The notes under the pieces were generated by a model. That model ran no database searches, had not been told where the DNA came from, and worked only from the letters and a program-made list of their open reading frames with translations. The position numbers and the translations under genes were made by a program. Below, one piece after another: positions 22,132-30,292 of a stretch of DNA of 33,999 bases. The stretch is from Natronomonas aquatica (GTDB lineage: Archaea > Halobacteriota > Halobacteria > Halobacteriales > Haloarculaceae): NCBI RefSeq assembly GCF_024449025.1, contig NZ_JAHLKM010000022.1, forward strand, positions 1 through 33,999, written 5' to 3'. Position 1 is the first letter of the stretch, and every line of letters begins with the position of its first letter.

Positions 22132-23169
22132 CTATCCGAGCGTTTCGGGGTCGAACCCTTCCACCCACACACGGAGGACGCCGGCGAAGCCGACGGCGGC
22201 GACGACGGCGGCCCCGAGGTGGGCATACGTGGTCGCCGTCGCGCTGTCGATAGCGAGCAGCGCGACCGTCGTCGCCGGATGCTCCGGCAACAGCGCCGCC
22301 GCCGCAAAGGCCGCGAGCAACCCCAGCGAGTAGCTCAGTTGCGCGCGCTGTCGGACCGGCACCGAGAGGGCCAGGGCGGCCGCGAAGACGACGGCGACGA
22401 CGGCGACCGCGCTCGCAAACGTGACGATCGCGGCGACGTTGGCGATCGCGATGCCGTTCAGTTCCAGGAGACCGATCCAAAACAGGACCTGCAGGGGGAC
22501 GAGCGCTGCCATGACACCGGCTTTCCCTTCGACAATCTCGACGAGCGTCGCCGGCGTGACCCGCAACAGCTCCAAGGTCCCGCGTTCGATCTCCTCGGCG
22601 ATCGAGTCGACGACCACTGCCCCGCTTATGAACACCGGCAGAAAGACCAAAAGCGGGACGAGGACCGTATAGGAGAACCCGAAGTAGGGGCTCGCATCGA
22701 CCGACGGCGGCAGCGGTAGCGGCTCGAAGGAGAGGCGAGCGTTCCGCTCGGAGCGTTCGGCCCGCTCGAGTTCTTCTAAGGCCGCACGCAACTGAACGAC
22801 GACGAGTGTCTTCTGGAGGCTGGATTGTGGTGCCTCGACGTCGACGACGATCCGGCCCCCGCGGCGCTCGACGGTCGCGATTGCCTGGATCTCGTTGCGA
22901 TCGAAGGCGGCCCGGACACTGCCGTCGTAGCGGCGGGTTTGCAAGCCGTCGACGGCGGCGGCGGCCGTCACCAGTTCGTCGGCTTCCTCGCCGGTGACGC
23001 CGACGACGACGTCGTCCTCGGCGGCGTCCGGCTCGTAGATCGAAGTCAGTCCGACGACCAGAAACGACGAGAAGGCCGCGATGACGAGCTGGATGAGCAA
23101 CGCCAGCAGGATCGTCTTCTCGCGGGATAGCGACTGGAGTTCCCGCCGGGCGATGGTCCGTCTAGACAA
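22132..23169 (-). CDS. ABC-2 type permease (NatB-like), third gene of exporter operon
   Basis: A 345-aa membrane protein of the ABC-2/NatB permease type: one N-terminal membrane helix (about 20-42), a large extracytoplasmic domain (43-165) and five to six C-terminal helices (from about 170). Conserved ABC-2 features are the SREKTILLA stretch before helix 1 and VVDSIAEEIERGTLELLRVTP between later helices, which contacts the ATPase. It overlaps the preceding permease gene by 8 bp and so is translationally coupled to it. With the ATPase at 25051-25956 it should form an efflux or sodium-export type pump. The exported substrate is unknown. Confidence 0.85.
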   Translation of the reverse strand: MSRRTIARRELQSLSREKTILLALLIQLVIAAFSSFLVVGLTSIYEPDAAEDDVVVGVTGEEADELVTAAAAVDGLQTRRYDGSVRAAFDRNEIQAIATVERRGGRIVVDVEAPQSSLQKTLVVVQLRAALEELERAERSERNARLSFEPLPLPPSVDASPYFGFSYTVLVPLLVFLPVFISGAVVVDSIAEEIERGTLELLRVTPATLVEIVEGKAGVMAALVPLQVLFWIGLLELNGIAIANVAAIVTFASAVAVVAVVFAAALALSVPVRQRAQLSYSLGLLAAFAAAALLPEHPATTVALLAIDSATATTYAHLGAAVVAAVGFAGVLRVWVEGFDPETLG

Positions 23170-25051
23170 GGCGGCTCACCACCGCGACGTTGTAGGCGAG
23201 ATGGACGAGAACCGCCGAGACGAGGCCGACGACGAAGGTCGATCGGCCGCGGCTGGCGCCGAGCGCGCTCAGCGTCGACGTGAGGACGTGGAGCCCGAGA
23301 GGAGCAAACGCCAAAAGCGCGACGACGGTCGGGTCGGCCGAGCCGAGGCCGGTCTGGAAGGCCGCGTCGGCGACTCGCGACCCGGGGAGCCCGACGAGCT
23401 GGACCGCCAGTGTGACTTTCTCGGCGAGGAAGAACCCGACCCCGGCCGCCGCCCCGACCGCGAGGGTCACCGGAAGCGACCGGCCGTATCGGGCGTGGAC
23501 GAACCCCGCGTAGATCGGCAGTCCCTTGGCGAGTTCCTCGATGACGGCGATGCTCACGAACACCAGCGGGATCGAGACGGCGACCGGCAGCGCAAAGAGC
23601 ACCACGACGACGAGCAGTTCGGCGACGAAGACGAAGGGGACGAGCAAGACGACGACACACGCGACGCTCCGGGGTCGGTGGATCCGGCTCGCCAGCGCGT
23701 CGAGGACCTTGTGGGGAATCGCCCGCTGGGTGAACAGGTCCTCCTCGCGGTAGACGCCGAACCCGAACAGAAAGCAGATCGCCGCGACGAGCGTCGGCGG
23801 CCCGGTCGCGAAGGCGAACTGGCCGGGCGTGACGGAAGCGGCGGTGAGGTCCTTGATCACGAGCGTCAGCGGCGAGACGAACGCGACCGGGCTGGTCTCG
23901 GCGAAGATAGCCGGCACGAACGCGTAACTCGTCAGCACCGTCGTTATCGTGACCGTCACGAAGGTGAGTTCCTTGAACGACCGGGCAAACATGGCGCCGA
24001 GGAAGGTCGTCGCGAGGAACAGAAGCGAGAGCGGCACGACCGCAAGCACCGAGAGGGCTCCGGCTTCGCCGCCGAGCGCCCACAGTACGCCGACGATAAC
24101 GACCGTGATCGCGACCGAGACGAGTACGTACGGCAGCGTCTTACCGAGGACGATGTCGGACCGATCGACCGGAGCGACCAGGAGCAACTCCCCGCGGCGG
24201 TCGAGCCGTTCGGAGAGCATCGAACTCCCGTAGGCCTGGATGAGAAAGTTCAACGGCAACACGAACAGGAAGGCGAGCACGAGCGATTGAAACGGGAACG
24301 GCGGCTGGATATCCGACGGGGTGCCGGCGGTTTCGTCGGTGCCGAAGAGATCGAACGCGCCAAGCGAGGGAGCGCCGATCCGGCCGTCGGTTCCGTCAGC
24401 GCTATCGCCGCCCGAGGAGGTCCCGCCGGCCCCGTCGGATGGTTCCTGTCTACCCTCGGCGTCCGAACCACCGGACCCGGTCCCGTTACCATCGCGTTCG
24501 CTTCCGGTCTCGGTCCCGTTTTCGCCGTCCCCGCCAGCCTCGCCGATCGCGACAGTCTCCGTCCCGCCGCGCTCGACGTATCGGATCGTCACGACCACCG
24601 GGAACGCGGCAGTCCCGTTGGGTTCCTCGAACATCCGACGGTCGTTGTACCGGTCGATCGACTGTCGCAGTGCGGCCAGCGCCGCGCGGCTCTTTCCGGT
24701 TGGCTCGCCGCCGGATTCGGCAAGATAGATCCGGGCCCCGCTCGGACGGTCCTCGATGTAGAGGTCGTATCTGTCGTCGACGATACGGCCGCCTTCGATC
24801 GCGTCGGGGTCGGGATCGACGGCTACGAACGCCGGATCCTCGGCGACGGGGTCGTGGTAGCCGCTGTCCTCGGCGACGCCGACGCGGTAGATGCCGTCCT
24901 CGAGGGCGACACCGCCAGTGATGCCGACGAAGCCGACCGCGAGGACGAACGTGGCCGCGGCGACGATGACGGCAACGGCGCCGCGGTCGAACCCGCCGAC
25001 GCCCTTCGTCGCCTCCCAGCGCGCGATCCGAAGGAGCTTTCGCGGACGCAT
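23162..25051 (-). CDS. ABC-2 permease fused to a PrsW-like intramembrane protease
   Basis: A 629-aa fusion. Residues 1-435 are an ABC-2 permease: helix 1 at 25-45, an external domain with a Gly/Ser/Asp/Glu low-complexity stretch (165-240), then five or six helices with the coupling segment SSMLSERLDRRGELLLVAPV. Residues 455-629 carry about six further helices with a PrsW (M82-type) active-site set. E505-E506-L-A-K509 forms the EExxK motif, F540 or F541 to E544 gives FxxxE, and H617 to N621 forms HxxxN, where PrsW usually has HxxxD. H588 is an alternative ligand. The protease half could cleave a membrane protein such as an anti-sigma-like factor or a pump substrate, but no target is apparent. 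The start overlaps the ATPase stop by 1 bp. Confidence 0.8.
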   Translation of the reverse strand: MRPRKLLRIARWEATKGVGGFDRGAVAVIVAAATFVLAVGFVGITGGVALEDGIYRVGVAEDSGYHDPVAEDPAFVAVDPDPDAIEGGRIVDDRYDLYIEDRPSGARIYLAESGGEPTGKSRAALAALRQSIDRYNDRRMFEEPNGTAAFPVVVTIRYVERGGTETVAIGEAGGDGENGTETGSERDGNGTGSGGSDAEGRQEPSDGAGGTSSGGDSADGTDGRIGAPSLGAFDLFGTDETAGTPSDIQPPFPFQSLVLAFLFVLPLNFLIQAYGSSMLSERLDRRGELLLVAPVDRSDIVLGKTLPYVLVSVAITVVIVGVLWALGGEAGALSVLAVVPLSLLFLATTFLGAMFARSFKELTFVTVTITTVLTSYAFVPAIFAETSPVAFVSPLTLVIKDLTAASVTPGQFAFATGPPTLVAAICFLFGFGVYREEDLFTQRAIPHKVLDALASRIHRPRSVACVVVLLVPFVFVAELLVVVVLFALPVAVSIPLVFVSIAVIEELAKGLPIYAGFVHARYGRSLPVTLAVGAAAGVGFFLAEKVTLAVQLVGLPGSRVADAAFQTGLGSADPTVVALLAFAPLGLHVLTSTLSALGASRGRSTFVVGLVSAVLVHLAYNVAVVSRLV

Positions 25052-25956
25052 CAGACCTCCGTTGGGTCGGCGGATCGCTCTTCGTCCCGTCCGCCGGATT
25101 CGGCGATGTCGAGAAAGAGCCCTTCGAGTGTCGGTTCGACCGTCCGTAGGTCGTCGAGCTTGCCGCCGTTTTCGCGTGCGGCTTCGCGGACGCGTTCGAC
25201 GCCGTCCATCGTCTCGACGATTTGCCGGTACCGGCCGTCCTCGGCGACTGCTCCGGGAACCTCGACGGTGGTAAAGACGTGATACTCCGTCCTCCCGTAC
25301 TGGTCGCGGAGTTCCTCGAGCGGCCCCTGGGCGACGATCCGTCCCTCGTTCATGATGGCGACGCGGTCACAGACCTCCTCGACGTGATAGAGGTTGTGCG
25401 CCGAGAAGACGACGGTTCGTCCCTCCGCGGCGAGTTCCTTCGTGAACTCGATGACGTAGTTCGTCGTCAGCGGATCCAGCCCCGAGGCCGGTTCGTCGTA
25501 AACGAGGACGTCGGGATCGTTGACTAGCGATCGCGCGATCGCGACTTTCCGTTTCATCCCCTTCGACATGTCGCCGATCGCGCGATCGCGGTGGTCGAGT
25601 TCGAGTTGTTCGAGGGCGTCGGCGATGCGTTCGTCGGCGACATCGCGGGGCACGTCGTAGAGATCGGCGAAAAAGCGGAGATACGACAGTGCGGTCATTT
25701 CTTCGTACAGCGGCGACTCCTCCGGGAGGAACCCGAGCAGGCGGCGCGTCTCGCGGCTGTCGGCCGCCCGACCGTCGATTTCGACGCTGCCGGCGGTCGG
25801 TTCCAGCAGGCCGGCGAGCGTCTTCAGCGTCGTCGTCTTGCCGGCGCCGTTGGGGCCGATGATCCCGAACACTTCGCCGTCGGCGACGCTGAAGGTGCTG
25901 TCTTCGACGGCGACGAAGCCGCCGTACTCCTTGCGGAGGTTACGGACGTCGATCAC
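25051..25956 (-). CDS. ABC transporter ATP-binding protein (NatA-like)
   Basis: A 301-aa ATPase of the ABC exporter encoded by this operon. Motifs: Walker A GPNGAGKTT (34-42), Q-loop region LGFLPEESPLYEEMTA, signature MSKGMKRKVAIA (the LSGGQ variant, about 130-141), Walker B LVYDEP (D154, E155) and switch His H187 (SAHNL). The C-terminal 90 residues form the extra domain seen in NatA and drug-export ATPases, ending at LEGLFLDIAE. It is the first of three overlapping genes on this strand (ATPase, permease-PrsW, permease), a compact operon. Only the permease genes supply membrane helices, so the complex is probably ATPase dimer plus the two permeases. Confidence 0.93.
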   Translation of the reverse strand: MIDVRNLRKEYGGFVAVEDSTFSVADGEVFGIIGPNGAGKTTTLKTLAGLLEPTAGSVEIDGRAADSRETRRLLGFLPEESPLYEEMTALSYLRFFADLYDVPRDVADERIADALEQLELDHRDRAIGDMSKGMKRKVAIARSLVNDPDVLVYDEPASGLDPLTTNYVIEFTKELAAEGRTVVFSAHNLYHVEEVCDRVAIMNEGRIVAQGPLEELRDQYGRTEYHVFTTVEVPGAVAEDGRYRQIVETMDGVERVREAARENGGKLDDLRTVEPTLEGLFLDIAESGGRDEERSADPTEV

Positions 25957-26030
25957 GTTTGGAGTGACGACGCACGGATATTAAAAATCGTGCCGCGTAT
26001 CGACGCGGAGAACCGCCCTCGAACCGGCGG

Positions 26031-26270
26031 TCATCGGGTCGTTTCGACGGTGAACTCGCGTACCGAACGGAGGTCCTCGCCGCGTCCGGCCCCCTCACAA
26101 TCCTCGTTCGGACAGGCGTAGTGCCACCCGTCGCGCGTCGCCTGCCGCTCGGAGAACCGGTCGCCGCACCGCTCACAGATAAGCGCGGCCACAGAGCAGG
26201 TATCGCGGTGGAGTTCGTACTTGAGCTCGTTTGTGAACGTCCGTTTACAGTTTCTGCACGTGTAGGTCAT
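26031..26270 (-). CDS. Small protein with two zinc-binding modules
   Basis: A 79-aa protein. The first module is a C2H2-like finger (C5, C8, H21, C25: CRNCKRTF and ELHRDTC). The second is a four-ligand knuckle (C32, C35, C53, C58: CERCGDRF and ACPNEDC). Such two-module zinc proteins are conserved among haloarchaea and are mostly uncharacterised; nucleic-acid or protein binding is likely. The ATG at 26270 has a TATA-like CTTATAAC (26295-26302) 25-32 bp upstream. It sits between the ABC operon and the doxX gene on the same strand. Confidence 0.75.
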   Translation of the reverse strand: MTYTCRNCKRTFTNELKYELHRDTCSVAALICERCGDRFSERQATRDGWHYACPNEDCEGAGRGEDLRSVREFTVETTR

Positions 26271-26294
26271 ACTCGAAACTCCATCATCGATCCT

Positions 26295-26302
26295 CTTATA
26301 AC
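26295..26302 (-). promoter_or_regulatory. TATA box of the small zinc protein gene
   Basis: CTTATAAC lies 25-32 bp before the ATG at 26270. Confidence 0.5.
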
Positions 26303-26362
26303 TGCCCGTTCGTTCGTCGGCGTCTCTCGCCACCGAAAACAGCGCCTAACGCGAAATCCGCG

Positions 26363-26776
26363 TTATAACCCGATGTTGAGCGCGTAGGGCCACTGTGCGC
26401 CCGCGACCGCGAGGACGACGAGCGCGCCGCCGGTCCCATAGAGGTTTTTGAGGAACGAAGTCATCTCGTTTTCGGCGTCTTCGCCCTCCATGTTCCAGAA
26501 GTCGTGCATCGTGACGGCCGAAACGAACAAGAACAGCGCGAGTGCGCCGGCACCGATCGACGGATAGACGCCAGCCACGACCGAGAGCCCCCCGAAGACG
26601 AGTAGGCCGCCGCTTCCGAGCACCGACATCCTCGGTGCGGGCAGGCCCTTGAACTCGGCGTAGCCGGCCATCTCTTCGGCGCTCATGAAGTGGTTCAGTC
26701 CCATGAACGCCAGGACGCCGCCGAAAATCACGCGCGAAAGCAGGAATACGACGTCCGCGCCGGCAGTCTCGAACAT
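26363..26776 (-). CDS. DoxX-family membrane protein
   Basis: A 137-aa integral membrane protein with four helices: FLLSRVIFGGVLAFMGLNHF, GSGGLLVFGGLSVVAGV, GAGALALFLFVSAVTMHDF and GTGGALVVLAVAGAQ. The pattern GLNHF in helix 1 and the KGLP segment before helix 2 are typical of the DoxX family. Family members are linked to thiosulfate:quinone oxidoreductase or to catechol/quinone detoxification, often under MarR- or HxlR-type control. The ATG at 26776 was preferred over the open frame to 26869 because the extra 31 residues are polar and Arg/Thr-rich. It diverges from tyrS; a HxlR-type regulator is encoded just beyond tyrS. Confidence 0.78.
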   Translation of the reverse strand: MFETAGADVVFLLSRVIFGGVLAFMGLNHFMSAEEMAGYAEFKGLPAPRMSVLGSGGLLVFGGLSVVAGVYPSIGAGALALFLFVSAVTMHDFWNMEGEDAENEMTSFLKNLYGTGGALVVLAVAGAQWPYALNIGL

Positions 26777-26851
26777 CACCGTCCCTCCGTGGGTTCGGCT
26801 GTCTCCGCGTCGGTTCGACCGGTGGTTCGTTGTAGTAACATTACACAAGTA

Positions 26852-26858
26852 GGTACGG
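26852..26858. promoter_or_regulatory. GGTACGG element upstream of doxX
   Basis: This short word matches the half-sites flanking the promoter of the HxlR-type gene (28391-28399 and 28424-28432). It sits about 80 bp before the doxX start. A six- to seven-base match may be chance. Confidence 0.25.
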
Positions 26859-26979
26859 ATTAGAACCATTATATCACTTTGGCAACATTCGGGTCACCGG
26901 GTAACACCGATGTTATCCGCGGCGGTCCAGGTTTCGCCGTTCCGTGATACTCTGTCTCAGAGGTGGCTCCACCCGAACG

Positions 26980-26986
26980 TTTTATC
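26980..26986 (+). promoter_or_regulatory. TATA box of tyrS
   Basis: TTTTATC lies 24-30 bp before the ATG at 27010, predicting a leaderless mRNA. Confidence 0.5.
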
Positions 26987-27009
26987 GGCCGTCTCGCGGA
27001 ACCACGCCC

Positions 27010-28047
27010 ATGGACACCGCCGAACGGACCGAGCTGGTTACACGGTTCACCGAGGAGGTCGTCGAGGCTTCCGAAATCGAGACGCTGTTCGAGGAACGCG
27101 AGTCCCCGACCGCCTACATCGGTTACGCCCCGACCGGCGAGATGCATATCGGTCACTTCACCACGATGCGGAAACTCGCTGATTTCATCGATGCCGGCCT
27201 CGACGTGACAGTACTCGTCGCCGACCTCCACGCCCATCTGGACGACGCCAAGAGCCCCTTCGAGCTGTTGGACGCCCGCTCGGAGTATTACGAGACCGCT
27301 ATCCGGGCGATGATAGACGCTGCCGGAGGCGACACCGAGTCCGTTTCGTTCGTCCGCGGGACCGACTACCAGCTTGAAGAACCGTACACGATGGACCTCT
27401 ATCGGACGATAGCGGAGACGACGATCTCTCGCGCCCAGCGGGCCGGCAGCGAAGTGATCAGACAGTCAGAGAACCCCAAACTCGGCGGGCTCGTCTACAC
27501 GCTCATGCAGTCGCTGGACGTCGCAGCCCTCGAGGCTGACATCGCCTACGGCGGGATCGACCAGCGCGGTATCTACATGCTCGCCCGCGAACGGCTCCCC
27601 GAACTGGGGTACTCGAAGCCAGCCTGTGTGTTCGCCCCGCTTCTGTCCGGGCTCACCGGCGGGAAGATGTCCGCCTCCGAGGCCGGATCGAAAATCAACC
27701 TCACCGACGACGACGAAGCTGTCGGCTCGAAGATCGAGGGCGCGTACTGTCCGGCCGGCGAAATCGAGGACAACGGCGTCTTGGAGTACCTCCGCTTTCT
27801 CGTCTTCCCGGTCTTCGAGGAACGGGGCGAGCGCTTTACTGTCGAGCGCCCGGCGGAGTACGGCGGCGATCTCGAGTACGATAGCTACGGGGATCTCGAG
27901 GCCGACTTCGTTTCCGGAGACCTCCATCCGGCGGACCTAAAACCGGCGGCATCGGCCGCGATTTCGGACGTCATCGATCCCGTTCGAGAGCGGCTTCTCG
28001 CGGAGCCGGAACTGCTCGCGTCGGCCTACCCCGAAACGCACAGCTGA
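27010..28047 (+). CDS. tyrS: Tyrosine--tRNA ligase
   Basis: A 345-aa class Ic aminoacyl-tRNA synthetase that charges tRNA-Tyr. The HIGH motif is H46-I-G-H49 in PTGEMHIGH. The KMSKS loop is the archaeal form KMSAS (219-223) in GGKMSASEAG. Tyrosine-site residues are Y36, Y39 and the DQR of GGIDQRGIY. The length is right for archaea, which lack the bacterial S4-like tail. The ATG at 27010 has a TATA box upstream; the open frame back to 26944 is promoter DNA. It converges with the HxlR gene 12 bp downstream. Confidence 0.95.
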   Translation: MDTAERTELVTRFTEEVVEASEIETLFEERESPTAYIGYAPTGEMHIGHFTTMRKLADFIDAGLDVTVLVADLHAHLDDAKSPFELLDARSEYYETAIRAMIDAAGGDTESVSFVRGTDYQLEEPYTMDLYRTIAETTISRAQRAGSEVIRQSENPKLGGLVYTLMQSLDVAALEADIAYGGIDQRGIYMLARERLPELGYSKPACVFAPLLSGLTGGKMSASEAGSKINLTDDDEAVGSKIEGAYCPAGEIEDNGVLEYLRFLVFPVFEERGERFTVERPAEYGGDLEYDSYGDLEADFVSGDLHPADLKPAASAAISDVIDPVRERLLAEPELLASAYPETHS

Positions 28048-28059
28048 GCCGCGACCGTC

Positions 28060-28386
28060 TTACAGCCCGTCGACCCACTCGTCGGCCCACGCCTCGATTT
28101 CTTCGAAGACCGGACACAGCGATCGCCCCTTCTCCGTCAGCGAGTAATACGTCGCGACGGGAGCGTCCTCCTCGAGGCGGCGCTCGACGAGTCCCGCCGC
28201 CTGCAGGTCGTCGAGGACACGCGAGAGCGTCCGGGAGTTGGCGTCGGTCGATCGCTTGATCTCGTTGAACCGCTTTTCGCCCTCCTGGAGGTCGTGTAAG
28301 ACGAGCAGTCGCCACTTCGATCCGATCTGTTCCATCGACTCGACGACAGGACAGGCCGACTCGGTCTGCTTTTGGGCGTTCGACAT
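28060..28386 (-). CDS. HxlR-family transcriptional regulator
   Basis: A 108-aa winged-helix regulator. Family marks are C12 before PVVES, the GSKWRLLVLHDL helix, the recognition part SRTLSRVLDDLQAAGLVERR and the wing VATYYSLTEKG. The conserved N-terminal cysteine in HxlR proteins of the YodB/HypR type senses quinones or oxidants. The ATG at 28386 is supported by a TATA box 21-31 bp upstream; an in-frame start at 28437 lies beyond that TATA box. Its promoter is framed by perfect 9-bp inverted repeats, which suggests self-repression. The doxX gene on the far side of tyrS is a plausible target, by family precedent. Confidence 0.88.
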   Translation of the reverse strand: MSNAQKQTESACPVVESMEQIGSKWRLLVLHDLQEGEKRFNEIKRSTDANSRTLSRVLDDLQAAGLVERRLEEDAPVATYYSLTEKGRSLCPVFEEIEAWADEWVDGL

Positions 28387-28390
28387 GCCT

Positions 28391-28432
28391 GTCGGTACGA
28401 AATCCGTAAATAAATATCCACCCCGTACCGAC
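28391..28432 (-). promoter_or_regulatory. HxlR gene promoter framed by a perfect 9-bp inverted repeat
   Basis: GTCGGTACG (28391-28399) and CGTACCGAC (28424-28432) are exact reverse complements. Between them is the TATA box TAAATAAATAT (28407-28417), 21-31 bp before the start at 28386. One arm covers the expected transcription start and the other the BRE/upstream side. Confidence 0.65.
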
Positions 28433-28560
28433 GACATCGATCTCCTACCGAGTATGGCGAACAGGCGGGACCGTCCTCACACCGACGGCGGCGTCCCACA
28501 CGACCGCCTCGACCGCCGTCGGCTGTCGGCTACGTCACGGGCGGTTTGGTCCCGGCATGG

Positions 28561-28570
28561 TACTTAAATT
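28561..28570 (+). promoter_or_regulatory. TATA-like box upstream of the conserved hypothetical at 28694
   Basis: TACTTAAATT would start transcription near 28595, about 100 bp before the ATG at 28694. It excludes the open-frame start at 28571 because that lies before the transcript begins. Confidence 0.4.
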
Positions 28571-28693
28571 GTGGCCCGCCACGCGACGTTAGGCTCCGCC
28601 TTCATCGGTCGAGCTGATAGGCCCTCAGGTGGGAGCGTGACGTCGATCGCCGGAGACGACACACCCAAACCCGTGTCAGCCCTAGTAGATCGT

Positions 28694-29149
28694 ATGTACA
28701 CCGGGCGAACCGAGAAGCCCTGCTGTCTGTGTGGGTCCCCCGAGACGGCCCATCGGATCGATATCCCGCCACGGGCCGTCCAGTTTTTGAAACACGCCGA
28801 GCCTATCGCATGGCGTGACATCGAGGGCGAGGTGTCGCTGTATTTCTGTGAAAACGACTGGGAGACCGTCCGTGAGCTGGTTCTGGAAACCGGGATGAGT
28901 CCGCTCTCGCGGTGTAACGCCGGCCGGGCGTCTTTCGTCCTCCGGGAGGACTTCGAGGCGCTTTTGAACGCCACGAGGGACGAACCGAACCAGCGACCGC
29001 TCGAGCGGGAACTCCGCGAGGAGGCCGAAGAGACGCTCGAGCGTTACGCCGCCGGCGACGACCTCGTAGAAACCCGCGATCTCATCGAAGCGCGGGTCGT
29101 TGTGTGGGCAATAGAGGATCTGGGGTCGCCGGTGCCAGCCGACGACTGA
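28694..29149 (+). CDS. Hypothetical cysteine-containing haloarchaeal protein
   Basis: A 151-aa protein of no family I recognise. A CCLC group near the start (C10, C11, C13) and C52 (LYFCENDW) could bind zinc; C74 (SRCNAG) is another candidate. The middle contains the hydrophobic segment VQFLKHAEPIAWRDI. The second half is helical and Glu-rich, ending in a likely coiled coil (EREL to DLIEARVVVWAIEDL). No membrane helix is visible, so it is probably cytoplasmic. The ATG at 28694 is the best start because the only TATA-like box lies at 28561-28570; the frame is open from 28571. It converges on moaA with 18 bp between the stops. Confidence 0.6.
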   Translation: MYTGRTEKPCCLCGSPETAHRIDIPPRAVQFLKHAEPIAWRDIEGEVSLYFCENDWETVRELVLETGMSPLSRCNAGRASFVLREDFEALLNATRDEPNQRPLERELREEAEETLERYAAGDDLVETRDLIEARVVVWAIEDLGSPVPADD

Positions 29150-29167
29150 CGAGGGGGGCCGACGGGG

Positions 29168-30148
29168 TCAGGCGGTGATGTATTCCTCGTTGAACGTCCA
29201 CTCGCCGTCGTCGTCTTTGACCATATACTCCCCGTAGTAGGGGACCCTCTCATCGACCGTCTCGCGGAAGGCCTCGCGGATCTCCGGTTTCGACATCTCG
29301 CCCATGCTTTTGAGGTCGTCGTTACGGTTGAGACACCCCTTGAGATAGCCTTCGTGTGTCACGCGGACGCGGTGGCAGTTCGCACAGAAGTCGGCGTTCC
29401 CTACCGGATCGACGATCTCGACCATCCCTCCGGGAAGATCCGGATCGTCCTCGCCGACGAAATAGCGGTTTCGGCCGTGCATCTCGCGGCGTTCGATGCG
29501 GTCGGCCTGCTCGGCCAGCCACCCGTGAACGCGTTCGATGTCGATCGCCCACTCGGGGCGGCCCGCCAGTTCGGGCATGTACTCGATTAACTGGAGCTGT
29601 AGTCCCTCGTTTTCGGCGACGTGATCGACCATCTCGGGGACGTAGCCGGCGGTCTTCTCGAAGACGACCATATTGAGTTTGACCGGATCGAGACCGGCAT
29701 CCAGCGCCGCGTCGATCCCCTCGAGAACTTCGTCGTAAGCCGTGCTTTTAGTCACTTCGCGGAACGCTTTCGGCGAGAGCGCGTCCTGTGAGACGTTTAC
29801 CCGTTCAAGCCCGGCTTCTGTGAGCGCCTCAGCACGTTCGGGCAGAAAGGTACCGTTCGTCGTCATCGACGTTTCGATCGAATCAGGCGTCCGCCGGACG
29901 ATCTCCTCGAGGTCGTCTCTGAGCATCGGTTCGCCCCCGGTAAACTTCGCTTTCCGGATGTCGAACTCCGCGGCGACCTCGAGAAAGCGGACGACATCGT
30001 CGGTCGACATCTCGTCGTCGGCCGGTTCCATCGGTCCGCGCGTGTCACCGAGTCCCTCGTTGTGACAGTAGACGCAGTCGAAGTTACACCGGTCGGTGAG
30101 CGATATCCTGACCCCCGTCGTCTCCCGACCGAATCCGTCCTCGAGCAT
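29168..30148 (-). CDS. moaA: GTP 3',8-cyclase MoaA
   Basis: A 326-aa radical-SAM enzyme for the first step of molybdenum-cofactor synthesis, turning GTP into 3',8-cyclo-GTP. The radical-SAM cluster is C21xxxC25xxC28 in [10 protein letters not shown]. The second cluster is near the C-terminus, CANC and KGC with the usual spacing ([20 protein letters not shown]). GGEP follows the first cluster (TGGEPMLR). The archaeal C-terminus lacks the final GG tail typical of bacteria. The ATG at 30148 is preferred to the GTG at 30166 because TTTTAAGC (30172-30179) lies 24-31 bp upstream. It diverges from the Mrp gene across a 144-bp region. Confidence 0.93.
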   Translation of the reverse strand: MLEDGFGRETTGVRISLTDRCNFDCVYCHNEGLGDTRGPMEPADDEMSTDDVVRFLEVAAEFDIRKAKFTGGEPMLRDDLEEIVRRTPDSIETSMTTNGTFLPERAEALTEAGLERVNVSQDALSPKAFREVTKSTAYDEVLEGIDAALDAGLDPVKLNMVVFEKTAGYVPEMVDHVAENEGLQLQLIEYMPELAGRPEWAIDIERVHGWLAEQADRIERREMHGRNRYFVGEDDPDLPGGMVEIVDPVGNADFCANCHRVRVTHEGYLKGCLNRNDDLKSMGEMSKPEIREAFRETVDERVPYYGEYMVKDDDGEWTFNEEYITA

Positions 30149-30201
30149 ACCTCGAATTTCGTCCACGGGTGCTTAAAATCGACGCCATCACCCGGTGTGG
30201 T

Positions 30202-30219
30202 GTAACTTTTTTCAGTTAC
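30202..30219. promoter_or_regulatory. Perfect inverted repeat between divergent moaA and Mrp genes
   Basis: GTAACT (30202-30207) and AGTTAC (30214-30219) are exact reverse complements around TTTTTC. They lie between the moaA TATA box (30172-30179) and the Mrp TATA-like CTTATCG (30264-30270). A shared operator is possible. An 8-bp palindrome ACGGCCGT follows at 30222-30229. Confidence 0.4.
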
Positions 30220-30292
30220 GTACGGCCGTGTTCGGAACGAACGAACCGTTCGGTGTCATAACGCTTATCGACGCCTGTGCACCAATCGGAGT

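Noticed and set aside
23081-25282. 733-aa open frame on the + strand
   Set aside because: It is antisense to the ABC operon. Its composition (Arg, Asp, Glu, Gly repeats with no domain) is typical of shadow frames in GC-rich haloarchaeal DNA.
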